Translations under genes and position numbers: made by a program
Assembly: GCA_019120525.1 (NCBI GenBank)
Contig: DWUW01000132.1
Span: 1-12,924 of the forward strand
Origin: Candidatus Eisenbergiella stercorigallinarum
Lineage (GTDB): Bacteria; Bacillota; Clostridia; Lachnospirales; Lachnospiraceae
Direction: 5' to 3'
DNA length: 12,924 bases
Notes under the pieces: model-generated
What the model saw: the letters and a program-made list of their open reading frames with translations, nothing else
Told to the model about the DNA's origin: nothing
The model's database searches: none
Part shown: piece by piece, positions 6,475-12,924 of the stretch
Layout of the letters: each line of letters opens with the position of its first letter
Position numbering within the stretch: the first letter of the stretch is position 1

Positions 6475-7233
6475 ATGAAGAAAAATCTCATTTCAAAAAC
6501 AGCCGCCGCATTATTCCTCTGCGCGGCTCTTACACTGACCGCCTGCCAGGCGCAGCCCGCCGAAGAAACAGGAAGCACTGCCGAGGCGGCTTCGGAAGGA
6601 AGCGTCACGGTCAACAGCACGGAACAGGTTTCCGTGGTGCCGGACATTGCGGAGATCGTATATTCCATCCAGACGCAGGGTTCTGACGCCAAGACCTGCC
6701 AGGCGGACAACAGCGCGGCGGCCGACCAGGTTGTGGCTCTTCTGAACCAGCTTGGGGTTGCGGAGAATTCCATCCGGACCACCGGCTATTATCTGAATCC
6801 AATCTATGACTGGAGCGGCAGCATGCAGGTCCTGACCGGATATGAAGCGGTAACCACGCTGACCGTTTCCGACCTTCCCATGAATCAGGTAGGCGATATC
6901 CTGACGCAGTCCGTGGACGCCGGTGTCAACAACATCCAGTCCATCTCCTATCTGTCCAGCGAATACGACAAGGCCTATCAGGAGGCGCTTTCCCTTGCCG
7001 TCGCCGCCGCACGCACAAAAGCGGAGGCAATGGCACAGTCGGAAGGATATACGGTCGGAGAGATCCTTTCCATTCAGGAGACCGGCGGATATTCGGAAGC
7101 CCGTTACAATGACACCGTGCTGGTGGAGAGCACCATGAGCGCAGCGGCCGCGGATGAAAGCGTCAGCATCATGCCCGGCGAGCTGGATATCGAAGCCTCC
7201 GTGGTGGTGGAATTTGCCATACAGGCACAGTAA
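6475..7233 (+). CDS. SIMPL-domain (DUF541) lipoprotein
   Basis: The 252-residue protein has a lipoprotein signal: MKK, a hydrophobic stretch, then LTAC with C24 as the lipidated residue. This predicts anchoring to the outer face of the membrane. A short Ala/Glu-rich linker follows. Residues about 43-252 match the SIMPL (DUF541) fold: VTVNSTEQVSVVPDIAEIVYSI at the start, then an alanine-rich helix AYQEALSLAVAAARTKAEAMA with GYTVGEILSI, and a C-terminal strand ending VVVEFAI. The family is widespread, oligomeric in studied members, and of unclear function. The ATG at 6475 is 8 bp after GGGAGG (6461-6466). The gene is probably cotranscribed with the DUF3842 gene 34 bp downstream. Confidence 0.88.
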   Translation: MKKNLISKTAAALFLCAALTLTACQAQPAEETGSTAEAASEGSVTVNSTEQVSVVPDIAEIVYSIQTQGSDAKTCQADNSAAADQVVALLNQLGVAENSIRTTGYYLNPIYDWSGSMQVLTGYEAVTTLTVSDLPMNQVGDILTQSVDAGVNNIQSISYLSSEYDKAYQEALSLAVAAARTKAEAMAQSEGYTVGEILSIQETGGYSEARYNDTVLVESTMSAAAADESVSIMPGELDIEASVVVEFAIQAQ

Positions 7234-7267
7234 AGATCAGTAAACATACAGAAAGAACGGAGAACCT

Positions 7268-7699
7268 ATGAAAATCGTAGTGATGGACGGTCAGGGCGGC
7301 CGGATGGGCGCCCTGCTCTGTGAAAAAATCAGAAAAAATCAGAAGGAGCTTCCCGTCGGGACAGAACTGACCGCCATCGGGACCAACAGCGCGGCTACGG
7401 CTGCCATGCTGAAGGCCGGGGCGGACTATGGCGCGACGGGAGAGAACCCGGTGCTGGTGGCCTGCCGGGACGCTGACTTCATCATCGGACCTCTCGGCAT
7501 TCTGGCCGCTGACTCCCTGCTGGGCGAGGTCACTCCGGCCATGGCCGTCGCTGTCGGGAGCAGCAGGGCACAGAAGCTTCTGCTGCCGGTCAACCGCTGT
7601 AACCATCATGTGGTGGGCGTACAGGATTACTCCCTGACAGAACTGACCGAGGAAGCGGTACAGGACCTGCTTTCTCTCATCCGGGAGAAACAGGCCTGA
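7268..7699 (+). CDS. DUF3842 family protein
   Basis: A 143-residue cytoplasmic protein beginning MKIVVMDGQGGRMG, a beta strand plus glycine-rich turn reminiscent of a nucleotide-binding loop. Later segments alternate short strands and helices (ELTAIGTNSAATAAMLKAGA; DFIIGPLGILAADSLLGEVT), giving a small Rossmann-like look. It ends near NRCNHHVVGVQDYSLTEL. The whole pattern matches DUF3842, a clostridial family with no known function. The ATG follows a modest GGAG (7259-7262). It converges on trpA with only 7 bp between the stop codons and no clear terminator. Confidence 0.82.
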   Translation: MKIVVMDGQGGRMGALLCEKIRKNQKELPVGTELTAIGTNSAATAAMLKAGADYGATGENPVLVACRDADFIIGPLGILAADSLLGEVTPAMAVAVGSSRAQKLLLPVNRCNHHVVGVQDYSLTELTEEAVQDLLSLIREKQA

Positions 7700-7706
7700 C
7701 CCTCCC

Positions 7707-8480
7707 TTACCCCTGTATCGCGTCCTTCATCTCCTTCACATATCGTCCTACATGCTCCGGCGCCTGCCTGCCGTATTGTTCCATCAGCTTCACAATGGCC
7801 GAGCCGACGATGACGCCGTCCGAAAGTTCCGCCATCCGGGCGGCCTGCTGCGGCGTGGAGATGCCGAAGCCGATGGCGCAGGGAAGCTCCGTACTGCGCC
7901 GGACGGCCTCCATGATGGAGGCAAGATCGGTTTTGATTTCGCTTCTCACGCCGGTCACTCCGAGAGAGGACACCAGATAGACGAAGCCCTCTGCCTCCCC
8001 GGCGATCCTTGCGATGCGGTTTTCAGAGGTGGGCGCGATGAGAGAGATCAGCTCCAGGCCAAAACGGCGGCAGAGGGGATGAAACTCTTCTTTTTCCTCG
8101 TAGGGAACGTCCGGCAGGATCAGCCCGTCCATGCCGATTTCCCGGCAGGCTTCAAGGAACCGCTCCGCTCCATAGGAAAACACCACGTTCGCATAGGTCA
8201 TGAAAACCATGGGCACGCTCACGTCACGCCGCAGCTCCCTTACCATTTCAAAAATCCGATCCGTGGTGACGCCGCCCTTTAAGGCCCGCAGATTGGCCCC
8301 CTGGATCACAGGGCCTTCCGCCGTCGGGTCGGAAAATGGAATCCCCAGCTCGATCAGGTCGGCTCCGTTTTTTACCATTTCCCGGACTGCCGCCGCCGTG
8401 GTTTCCAGATCCGGATCCCCGCAGGTAATAAAGGCGATGAAGGCCTTTCCGTTTTCAAATGCTTTTCTTATTTTATTCAT
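7707..8480 (-). CDS. trpA: Tryptophan synthase alpha chain
   Basis: Cleaves indole-3-glycerol phosphate to indole, which is channelled to the TrpB subunit, and glyceraldehyde 3-phosphate. The 257-residue TIM barrel has the catalytic glutamate E44 (LIELGIPFSDP), loop SSLGVTGVRSEI and the phosphate-binding GFGIS. The position matching the second catalytic acid of Salmonella TrpA (D60 in LADGP) is glutamate here (TAEGP, E55). The start is the ATG at 8480, 6 bp after AAGGAG (CTCC at 8487-8490), where the conserved family sequence MNKIRKAF begins. It overlaps the end of trpB by 8 bp, so translation is likely coupled. It is the last gene of the operon. Confidence 0.97.
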   Translation of the reverse strand: MNKIRKAFENGKAFIAFITCGDPDLETTAAAVREMVKNGADLIELGIPFSDPTAEGPVIQGANLRALKGGVTTDRIFEMVRELRRDVSVPMVFMTYANVVFSYGAERFLEACREIGMDGLILPDVPYEEKEEFHPLCRRFGLELISLIAPTSENRIARIAGEAEGFVYLVSSLGVTGVRSEIKTDLASIMEAVRRSTELPCAIGFGISTPQQAARMAELSDGVIVGSAIVKLMEQYGRQAPEHVGRYVKEMKDAIQG

Positions 8481-9666
8481 ATAGATCTCCTTCTCCCCGA
8501 TAGCGGGCGATCGCCGCGCAGTCCTTATCTCCTCTTCCTGAGATGGTGATGACCAGGATCTGATCCTTTTCCATCTGCGGGGCCAGCTTTCTGGCATGGG
8601 CCACGGCGTGGGCGGATTCAATGGCCGGAATGATGCCCTCCGTCCTTGCCAGATATTCAAAGGCGCAGACCGCCTCCTCATCCGTCACGGGCACGTATTC
8701 CGCCCGTCCGATATCGTGCAGGTAAGCGTGCTCCGGTCCGATGCCGGGGTAGTCCAGCCCGGCGGAAATGGAGTACACCGGCGCGATCTGGCCGTATTCG
8801 TCCTGGCAGAACCAGGATTTCATCCCGTGAAAAATGCCCACCCGGCCCGTATTCATGGTGGCGGCCGTTTCAAAGGTGTCGATTCCCCTTCCCGCCGCTT
8901 CCGCGCCGATCAGGCGCACTGAAAGGTCGTCAATGAAATGGTAAAAGCTTCCGATGGCGTTGGAGCCTCCGCCCACGCAGGCGATCACCGCGTCGGGAAG
9001 CCTCCCTTCCTTTTCCATGAGCTGTTCTTTGATCTCCTTCGAGATTACCGCCTGAAAATCCCGCACGATGGTGGGAAAAGGATGCGGCCCCATCACTGAA
9101 CCCAGACAGTAATGGGTATCGCTGATCCGGGAGGTCCACTCCCGCATGGCTTCCGAAACCGCGTCCTTCAGGGTGGCCGTTCCGGTCGTGACCGGGATCA
9201 CCTCGGCTCCCAGCAGGCGCATGCGGTAGACGTTGAGGGCCTGCCTTCTGGTGTCCTCCTCTCCCATGAAAACCACGCACTCCATTCCCATCAGCGCGGC
9301 CGCCGTGGCCGTCGCCACACCGTGCTGGCCCGCTCCCGTCTCCGCGATCAGGCGGGTTTTTCCCATTTTCTTCGCGAGAAGAGCCTGGCCCAGCACGTTG
9401 TTGATCTTGTGCGCGCCGGTGTGGTTCAGGTCCTCCCGCTTGAGATAGATCTTCGCGCCGCCAAGATCCTTCGTCATTTTTTCCGCAAAATAAAGCCGCG
9501 ACGGCCTTCCCGCGTACTCATTCAGAAGCGTTGTGAGCTCCCGGTTGAATTCCGGATCCCTTTTGTATCTGTTATAAGCCTCTTCCAGCTCGATCACCGC
9601 ATTCATCAGCGTCTCCGGAATATACTGCCCTCCGTAGCTGCCGAATCTTCCATTTGGATTTGTCAT
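8473..9666 (-). CDS. trpB: Tryptophan synthase beta chain
   Basis: PLP enzyme that condenses indole with serine to give tryptophan, in an alpha2-beta2 complex with TrpA. With the start at 9666 the protein is 397 residues. The PLP lysine in HTGAHKINN is then K87, the same number as in Salmonella, and E109 (LIAETGAGQHG) also matches. The cofactor phosphate loop VGGGSNAIG and the C-terminal SGRGDKD are present. The ATG at 9666 has GAGG (9671-9674) close upstream. An alternative in-frame ATG at 9702 overlaps the trpF stop as ATGA, but has no good ribosome binding site and would add a basic, non-conserved 12-residue tail. I prefer 9666. Confidence 0.97.
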   Translation of the reverse strand: MTNPNGRFGSYGGQYIPETLMNAVIELEEAYNRYKRDPEFNRELTTLLNEYAGRPSRLYFAEKMTKDLGGAKIYLKREDLNHTGAHKINNVLGQALLAKKMGKTRLIAETGAGQHGVATATAAALMGMECVVFMGEEDTRRQALNVYRMRLLGAEVIPVTTGTATLKDAVSEAMREWTSRISDTHYCLGSVMGPHPFPTIVRDFQAVISKEIKEQLMEKEGRLPDAVIACVGGGSNAIGSFYHFIDDLSVRLIGAEAAGRGIDTFETAATMNTGRVGIFHGMKSWFCQDEYGQIAPVYSISAGLDYPGIGPEHAYLHDIGRAEYVPVTDEEAVCAFEYLARTEGIIPAIESAHAVAHARKLAPQMEKDQILVITISGRGDKDCAAIARYRGEGDLYE

Positions 9667-9698
9667 ATTTCCTCTTTTCCTGCGGCTGAATGGCCGCA

Positions 9699-10331
9699 TC
9701 ATAATCCACGGAAATCGGCAAAGCCGATTTCCGCCTTTCTTACCTCAGCCGCGAACGCGGCCATTTTCTTTTCGTCCTTCACGCCGTCCGTTTCGATTCC
9801 GGAGCTGATGTCAAGCGCATAGGGGTGAAAACGCTTCACCGCCTCCGATACGTTTCCCATGTCCAGGCCGCCCGCCAGAAAATAGGGCCGCCGCATGCCG
9901 GAAAGCAGGCTCCAGTCGAACCGGGTTCCCGTTCCGCCCTTCCCCGCATCCAGGAGCACGTAATCCGCGCCGCTGTCATTGGCCGCTTCCACGTCCCGCT
10001 CTCCCGCGATAGAGAAGGCTTTGATGACCGGAAGGCCCGTAAGCGAACGCACCTGCCGGATGCCGGCCTCATCCTCCGTCCCGTGAAGCTGGATGAGATC
10101 GATGATCCCCCGGTCCGCGATCCTGGCGATCCGCTCCGGTTTTTCGTTCACGAATACGCCCACGGCCCGGATCTCCGGCATCAGCAGCGCCCTCAGCTCC
10201 TCCGCCCGCTCCGGCGGCACATACCGCCTGCTGGCAGGGGCAAATACAAAACCGATATACGCGGGCCTGCATGCATTGGCGGCCGCGATGTCGCAGGGCC
10301 GGGACAGACCGCAGAATTTTATTTTTGTCAT
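9699..10331 (-). CDS. trpF: Phosphoribosylanthranilate isomerase
   Basis: Converts N-(5-phosphoribosyl)anthranilate to the carboxyphenylamino-deoxyribulose phosphate (CdRP) by an Amadori rearrangement. The 210-residue TIM barrel starts MTKIKFCGLSRP with the catalytic base C7. The catalytic acid is D128 (VLLDAGKGGTG). Other family marks are IQLHG, AGGLDMGNV and DISSGIE. It is a separate gene here, not fused to trpC as in enterobacteria. The ATG at 10331 overlaps the trpC stop by 4 bp (ATGA), with GAGGGG just upstream inside trpC. Confidence 0.96.
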   Translation of the reverse strand: MTKIKFCGLSRPCDIAAANACRPAYIGFVFAPASRRYVPPERAEELRALLMPEIRAVGVFVNEKPERIARIADRGIIDLIQLHGTEDEAGIRQVRSLTGLPVIKAFSIAGERDVEAANDSGADYVLLDAGKGGTGTRFDWSLLSGMRRPYFLAGGLDMGNVSEAVKRFHPYALDISSGIETDGVKDEKKMAAFAAEVRKAEIGFADFRGL

Positions 10332-11122
10332 GATCGTCCCCTCAGCTCCGCCAGCTTCTTTTTCTTATCCGGCGCGCGCATCAGCGCTTCTCCCACCAGC
10401 ACCGCGTCCGCTCCTGCCTCCCGGAGCCTGCTCACATCCTCCGCGCCCTGCACGCCGCTTTCGGAAACGAACAGCACGCCCTCCGGGATCCGCTCCCGCA
10501 GGCGGAGGCTGTTTTCCGCATCCACGGAAAAATCCTTCAGATTCCGGTTGTTGACGCCGATGATCCTGGCTCCCGCCCTCACGGCAAGCTCCTCCTCCGC
10601 CCCGTCATGGGCCTCCGTCAGGGCGGAGAGCCCCAGCGCATCGCACAGGGAAAGGTATTCCGAAAGCTGGCTTTCCGAAAGGATGGAACAGATCAAAAGC
10701 ACGGCGGAAGCGCCCAGAATTTTCGCTTCGTAGATCATGTATTCATCCACGGTAAAATCCTTGCGCAGGCAGGGAATGGCGACCGCCTGCGCGATTTCCT
10801 CCAGATACCTGTCGCTTCCCAGAAACCATTTCGGCTCGGTGAGCACGGAAATGCAGTCCGCTCCCGCCGCCTCGTATTCCCGGGCGATCTGCAGATAAGG
10901 AAAGGCTTCCGCGATAATCCCCTTCGAGGGAGAGGCTTTCTTGCATTCGCAGATGAAGGAAAGACCGGGCTTTTTCAGCGCTTTTTCAAAGGGAAAGGCT
11001 CCGGCAGGAAGAGACAGCGCCTGTCTCCGGATCTCTTCCAGAGGTGTCTGTGTCCGCGCTGCGCGGACACGCTCCCGCGCATGCTCCGCGAGCCGGTCCA
11101 GGATGGTTCCTCCTACCCTCAT
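10328..11122 (-). CDS. trpC: Indole-3-glycerol phosphate synthase
   Basis: Closes the indole ring from CdRP with loss of CO2 and water. The 264-residue TIM barrel carries E59 and K61 (ECKKASPSKG), K121 (LRKDF), E170 (LTEAHD), N191 and R193 (VNNRNL), and E221/S222 (VSESGV). These line up with the catalytic and binding residues known for the Sulfolobus enzyme. The ATG at 11122 overlaps the trpD stop by 4 bp (ATGA), and GGAGGA lies just upstream within trpD. The C-terminus is lysine-rich. Confidence 0.97.
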   Translation of the reverse strand: MRVGGTILDRLAEHARERVRAARTQTPLEEIRRQALSLPAGAFPFEKALKKPGLSFICECKKASPSKGIIAEAFPYLQIAREYEAAGADCISVLTEPKWFLGSDRYLEEIAQAVAIPCLRKDFTVDEYMIYEAKILGASAVLLICSILSESQLSEYLSLCDALGLSALTEAHDGAEEELAVRAGARIIGVNNRNLKDFSVDAENSLRLRERIPEGVLFVSESGVQGAEDVSRLREAGADAVLVGEALMRAPDKKKKLAELRGRS

Positions 11123-12150
11123 GCCTGTTCCTCCTTCCGGTTGCTGATCTCGATCAACTTCTGCAGGACCGCAAGGGCTTTTCCGGAATCAATCAGTTCT
11201 CCGGCAAGAGCGATCCCCTCCCGGAGACTCTCCGCCTTTCCTCCGATGTAAAGGGAAGCGCCCGCGTTCATCAGCACCGCGTCCCTCTTCGGCCCCATTC
11301 TTCCGTTTAGAATGGCAAGGGTGATCTTCGCGTTTTCCTCCGGCGTTCCGCCCTGAAGATCGGCCCGGCTGCAGCGCCTGATCCCGAACTCCTCCGGCGT
11401 GATCACGTAGGATTTGAACCATCCGTCCCGGATCTCGCAGACGGAGGTGGGCGCGGTTACGGAGATTTCGTCCAGTTTTTCCTGCCCATAGACCACCATG
11501 CCGCGGCGGACGCCCAGGTTGATGAGCACCTGTGCCAGCGGCGCTGCCAGATACTCGTCATAGACGCCGAGAAGCTGCATGACGGGCGTTCCCGGATTGG
11601 TCAAAGGCCCCAGAATGTTGAATACGGTGCGAAAACCAAGTTCTTTCCTGATGCCTCCCACATACTTCATGGAGGTGTGATACTCCTGCGCGAAGAAAAA
11701 GCACATGCCCGCTTCCTTCAGAAGCTCCACGCAGCGCGCCGGGCTCTGCCGGATGTTCACGCCCAGCGCCTCCAGACAGTCCGCCGTCCCGCACTGGGAG
11801 GAGGCCGCCCGGTTCCCGTGCTTCGCCACCTTCATTCCCCCCGCCGCGGCCACCAGCGCGGAGGTGGTGGAAATATTAAAGCTGTGGGCGTTGTCCCCGC
11901 CGGTTCCCACGATCTCAAACACCTCCATCCCCGTGTCCACCCGGATGGCATGATCCCGCATGGCTGCCGCGCACCCCGCGATCTCATCCGTGGTCTCCGC
12001 CCTGGCGCTCTTGGTGGAAAGCGCCGCAAGAAAGGCAGCGTTCTGCGTCTGCGTGGTTTCTCCGCTCATGATCTCATTCATCACCGCGTAGGCCTCGTCA
12101 TAGCTCAGGTCCTCTTTGTCCACGATCTTTACGATTGCTTCCTTGATCAT
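11119..12150 (-). CDS. trpD: Anthranilate phosphoribosyltransferase
   Basis: Transfers phosphoribose from PRPP to anthranilate. The 343 residues contain the PRPP loop GTGGD (82-86) with N87 and SFNIST, the KHGNRAASS motif (110-118), and NILGPLTNP. It is a stand-alone enzyme with no TrpG glutaminase fused in front. The ATG at 12150 is 8 bp after GGAGG (12159-12163). The frame stays open upstream to 12351, but that stretch has no conserved protein features and is the structured leader region. This is the first gene after the tryptophan T-box; trpE and trpG are not next to it. Confidence 0.97.
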   Translation of the reverse strand: MIKEAIVKIVDKEDLSYDEAYAVMNEIMSGETTQTQNAAFLAALSTKSARAETTDEIAGCAAAMRDHAIRVDTGMEVFEIVGTGGDNAHSFNISTTSALVAAAGGMKVAKHGNRAASSQCGTADCLEALGVNIRQSPARCVELLKEAGMCFFFAQEYHTSMKYVGGIRKELGFRTVFNILGPLTNPGTPVMQLLGVYDEYLAAPLAQVLINLGVRRGMVVYGQEKLDEISVTAPTSVCEIRDGWFKSYVITPEEFGIRRCSRADLQGGTPEENAKITLAILNGRMGPKRDAVLMNAGASLYIGGKAESLREGIALAGELIDSGKALAVLQKLIEISNRKEEQA

Positions 12151-12174
12151 TTCCACTTCCTCCGTTTTGAAACA

Positions 12175-12364
12175 GCCGCCTGCCAGGGCTTTGGCAGCTG
12201 CTGCGCCTGTTTGAAAGCCGATTGCAGCGTGCCTCAGCACTCTGCAATCGCAGACACATTCGCAGTCCGGGCTTTGCCCTTCCTGCTCATGTGTCTTGCC
12301 TGGCCGATGTCGATGCGGCTGTGCATGCAGGCATGCCCACCGCATCGCCACCTGCCAGGGCTTT
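12175..12364 (-). repeat. 18-bp direct repeats on either side of the pre-trpD structured region
   Basis: GCCGCCTGCCAGGGCTTT (12175-12192) and GCCACCTGCCAGGGCTTT (12347-12364) match at 17 of 18 positions and are 172 bp apart. The right copy forms part of helices P1 and P2 of the structured element. The left copy lies between that element and the trpD ribosome binding site and can form its own hairpin CTGCCA/TGGCAG (12180-12185 with 12192-12197). Either copy could pair with the same partner strands. Confidence 0.7.
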
Positions 12365-12370
12365 CAAACA
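12208..12370 (-). ncRNA. Highly structured leader RNA element between the trp T-box and trpD (unrecognised)
   Basis: A closing helix pairs TGTTTGAAAGCC (12208-12219) with GGCTTTCAAACA (12359-12370). It encloses three arms. Arm A (12219-12250) is CGATTGCAG/CTGCAATCG with an inner GTGC/GCAC. Arm B (12252-12296) has AGACACAT/ATGTGTCT, GCAG/CTGC and GGGC/GCCC around a 3-nt loop. Arm C (12299-12359) has CCTGGC/GCCAGG, CGATGCGG/CCGCATCG and an inner GCATGC-based stem. Read as minus-strand RNA, the 1x1, 2x2 and 3x3 internal loops are A.G, GA/GA and GAA/GGA, and arm C has one G.A. On the plus strand these would be T.C mismatches, so the fold suits the trp mRNA strand. The element starts at the end of the T-box terminator's T-run, so it exists only in readthrough transcripts. 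No coding sequence is convincing here. I do not recognise the family; a palindromic repeat element is the main alternative. Confidence 0.6.
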
Positions 12371-12413
12371 AAAAAGTCCCTGACAGATAGATAAAATACC
12401 ATCTGTCAGGGAC
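12370..12413 (-). terminator. Intrinsic terminator of the trp T-box leader
   Basis: On the minus strand GTCCCTGACAGAT (12413-12401) pairs perfectly with ATCTGTCAGGGAC (12388-12376) over a 12-nt AT-rich loop. It is followed by a six-T run (12375-12370). Its first arm also supplies CCCTG (12411-12407) for the competing antiterminator. Confidence 0.95.
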
Positions 12414-12705
12414 GAATCTTACAAAAGTATAAAATCCGCGGTGCCACCCTGGATTCACAGGAATACCCCTGTGCGCTTGGCGGGATACCATCATATCCCC
12501 GGCAACTGACGTATGCCCTCACGTTGCAGAATACTCTGTGAACGGCAGATCATCCGATCACTGCCGGATCACTGGCTCACATTTGACTGCACCCTCAGCG
12601 GTCCATTTGACAACTTGTTTCTCGCCTGACTCTCAGCGCCGCAGGCTCTCTGTAAAGGCATCATTGCCGTTATCTCCGCTTCAACGGTTTGGCGTATTAA
12701 ATTGG
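12370..12705 (-). promoter_or_regulatory. T-box riboswitch (tRNA-Trp) controlling the trp operon
   Basis: The T-box AGGGTGGCACCGCGG is on the minus strand at 12450-12436. CAGGG (12451-12447) can pair with CCCTG (12411-12407) to form the antiterminator, which blocks the terminator. The basal Stem I helix is AGCGG (12680-12676) with CCGCT (12601-12597). On its 3' side, one base before the helix, is TGG (12605-12603), the tryptophan specifier codon. Further leader hairpins include CGGCAG/CTGCCG (12566-12543), GGGATA/TATCCC (12499-12482) and CACAGG/CCTGTG just before the T-box. Uncharged tRNA-Trp should allow readthrough into trpDCFBA. The specifier agrees with the genes downstream. Confidence 0.95.
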
Positions 12706-12711
12706 CAACAG

Positions 12712-12739
12712 ATTATCACAGAATATAGGGGGATGTCAA
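12712..12739 (-). promoter_or_regulatory. Promoter of the trp operon leader
   Basis: On the minus strand a consensus TTGACA (12739-12734) is followed after 16 bp by GATAAT (12717-12712), which is preceded by an extended -10 TGT. Transcription would start near 12705, just ahead of Stem I of the T-box. Confidence 0.75.
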
Positions 12740-12924
12740 GCGTCAAATTTTAATCAAAATTTTCCACTGCCCTTTCTGGTTACTTTTCACGGGGCAGGGA
12801 ACCAGACGAAATATTCCACGAATTTTTGCAGGAAAACATTCCGCAGAGTCTTCCACGGAACTTTTTCGCTCATATACGGTTGAAAAATGAAGAAATAGCT
12901 TTGTAACCGTACAAAAATTCATTT
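12740..12924. other. AT-rich region upstream of the trp promoter, no gene identified
   Basis: Base composition shifts to AT-rich and no coding sequence with a ribosome binding site is seen. Inverted repeats are present: TACGGTT (12875-12881) with AACCGTA (12905-12911), and two interlocked pairs, CTGCCC/GGGCAG (12767-12772, 12792-12797) and CTGGTT/AACCAG (12776-12781, 12800-12805). A 28-codon minus-strand reading frame at 12873-12787 has two Trp codons but no ribosome binding site. The region may be spacer or the upstream promoter flank. Confidence 0.4.

Noticed and set aside
7640..7706. A terminator for trpA
   Set aside because: An imperfect hairpin with a bulge (CCTG-TTTCTC with GAGAAA-CAGG) is present inside the DUF3842 gene, but no T-run follows on the minus strand.
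12151..12351. N-terminal extension of TrpD by 67 residues, using an upstream in-frame ATG
   Set aside because: The extension has no conserved features, overlaps the structured RNA element, and lacks a good ribosome binding site. The ATG at 12150 has GGAGG at ideal spacing and begins the family's normal N-terminus.
12175..12370. Insertion sequence or remnant of trpE/trpG
   Set aside because: No transposase or TrpE/TrpG motif is present in any frame, and no target-site duplication flanks the 12-bp inverted ends. A small palindromic repeat element remains possible and is noted as the alternative.
12787..12873. A 28-codon minus-strand reading frame with two Trp codons, as a possible trp leader peptide
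   Set aside because: It has no ribosome binding site and lies upstream of the promoter that starts the T-box leader, so it would not be on that transcript. The operon already has a clear T-box control.

Overview
The window looks like chromosomal DNA from a GC-rich clostridial Firmicute, most likely a Lachnospiraceae-type anaerobe. Supporting signs are two T-box leaders (for proline and tryptophan), strong AGGAGG-type ribosome binding sites, a methionine aminopeptidase with an N-terminal SEC-C zinc motif, a DUF3842 protein and an ABC-F factor. There are no insertion sequences, phage genes, CRISPR arrays, tRNAs or rRNAs. The genus is inference.

Layout. The left edge (1-61, minus) holds the first 20 codons of a probable CDP-alcohol phosphatidyltransferase. 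A divergent promoter region separates it from a proline T-box leader (about 162-489) and proS (599-2365, plus). A strong stem-loop follows proS, which converges on map (2466-3338, minus). Next upstream on the minus strand are a Uup/YfmR-like ABC-F gene (3383-5305) with its own promoter, and a secreted transglutaminase-like protein (5407-6171) ending in a clear intrinsic terminator. A divergent 303-bp gap leads to a plus-strand pair: a SIMPL-domain lipoprotein (6475-7233) and a DUF3842 protein (7268-7699).

The right half is a minus-strand tryptophan operon, trpD-trpC-trpF-trpB-trpA (12150 down to 7707), with 4- to 8-bp start/stop overlaps at most junctions. It is driven by a promoter at 12712-12739 and controlled by a tRNA-Trp T-box leader (about 12705-12370, UGG specifier). 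trpE and trpG are absent: trpD is the first gene after the T-box. Together the enzymes convert anthranilate to tryptophan, so anthranilate must come from genes elsewhere or from outside.

The most unusual element is about 163 nt between the T-box terminator and trpD (12208-12370). A 12-bp closing helix encloses three hairpin arms. On the trp mRNA strand nearly all of their small symmetric mismatches are G.A, as in a folded RNA. An 18-bp direct repeat at its two sides could allow alternative pairings near the trpD ribosome binding site. I do not recognise it as a known RNA family, and it is the best candidate here for something undescribed.
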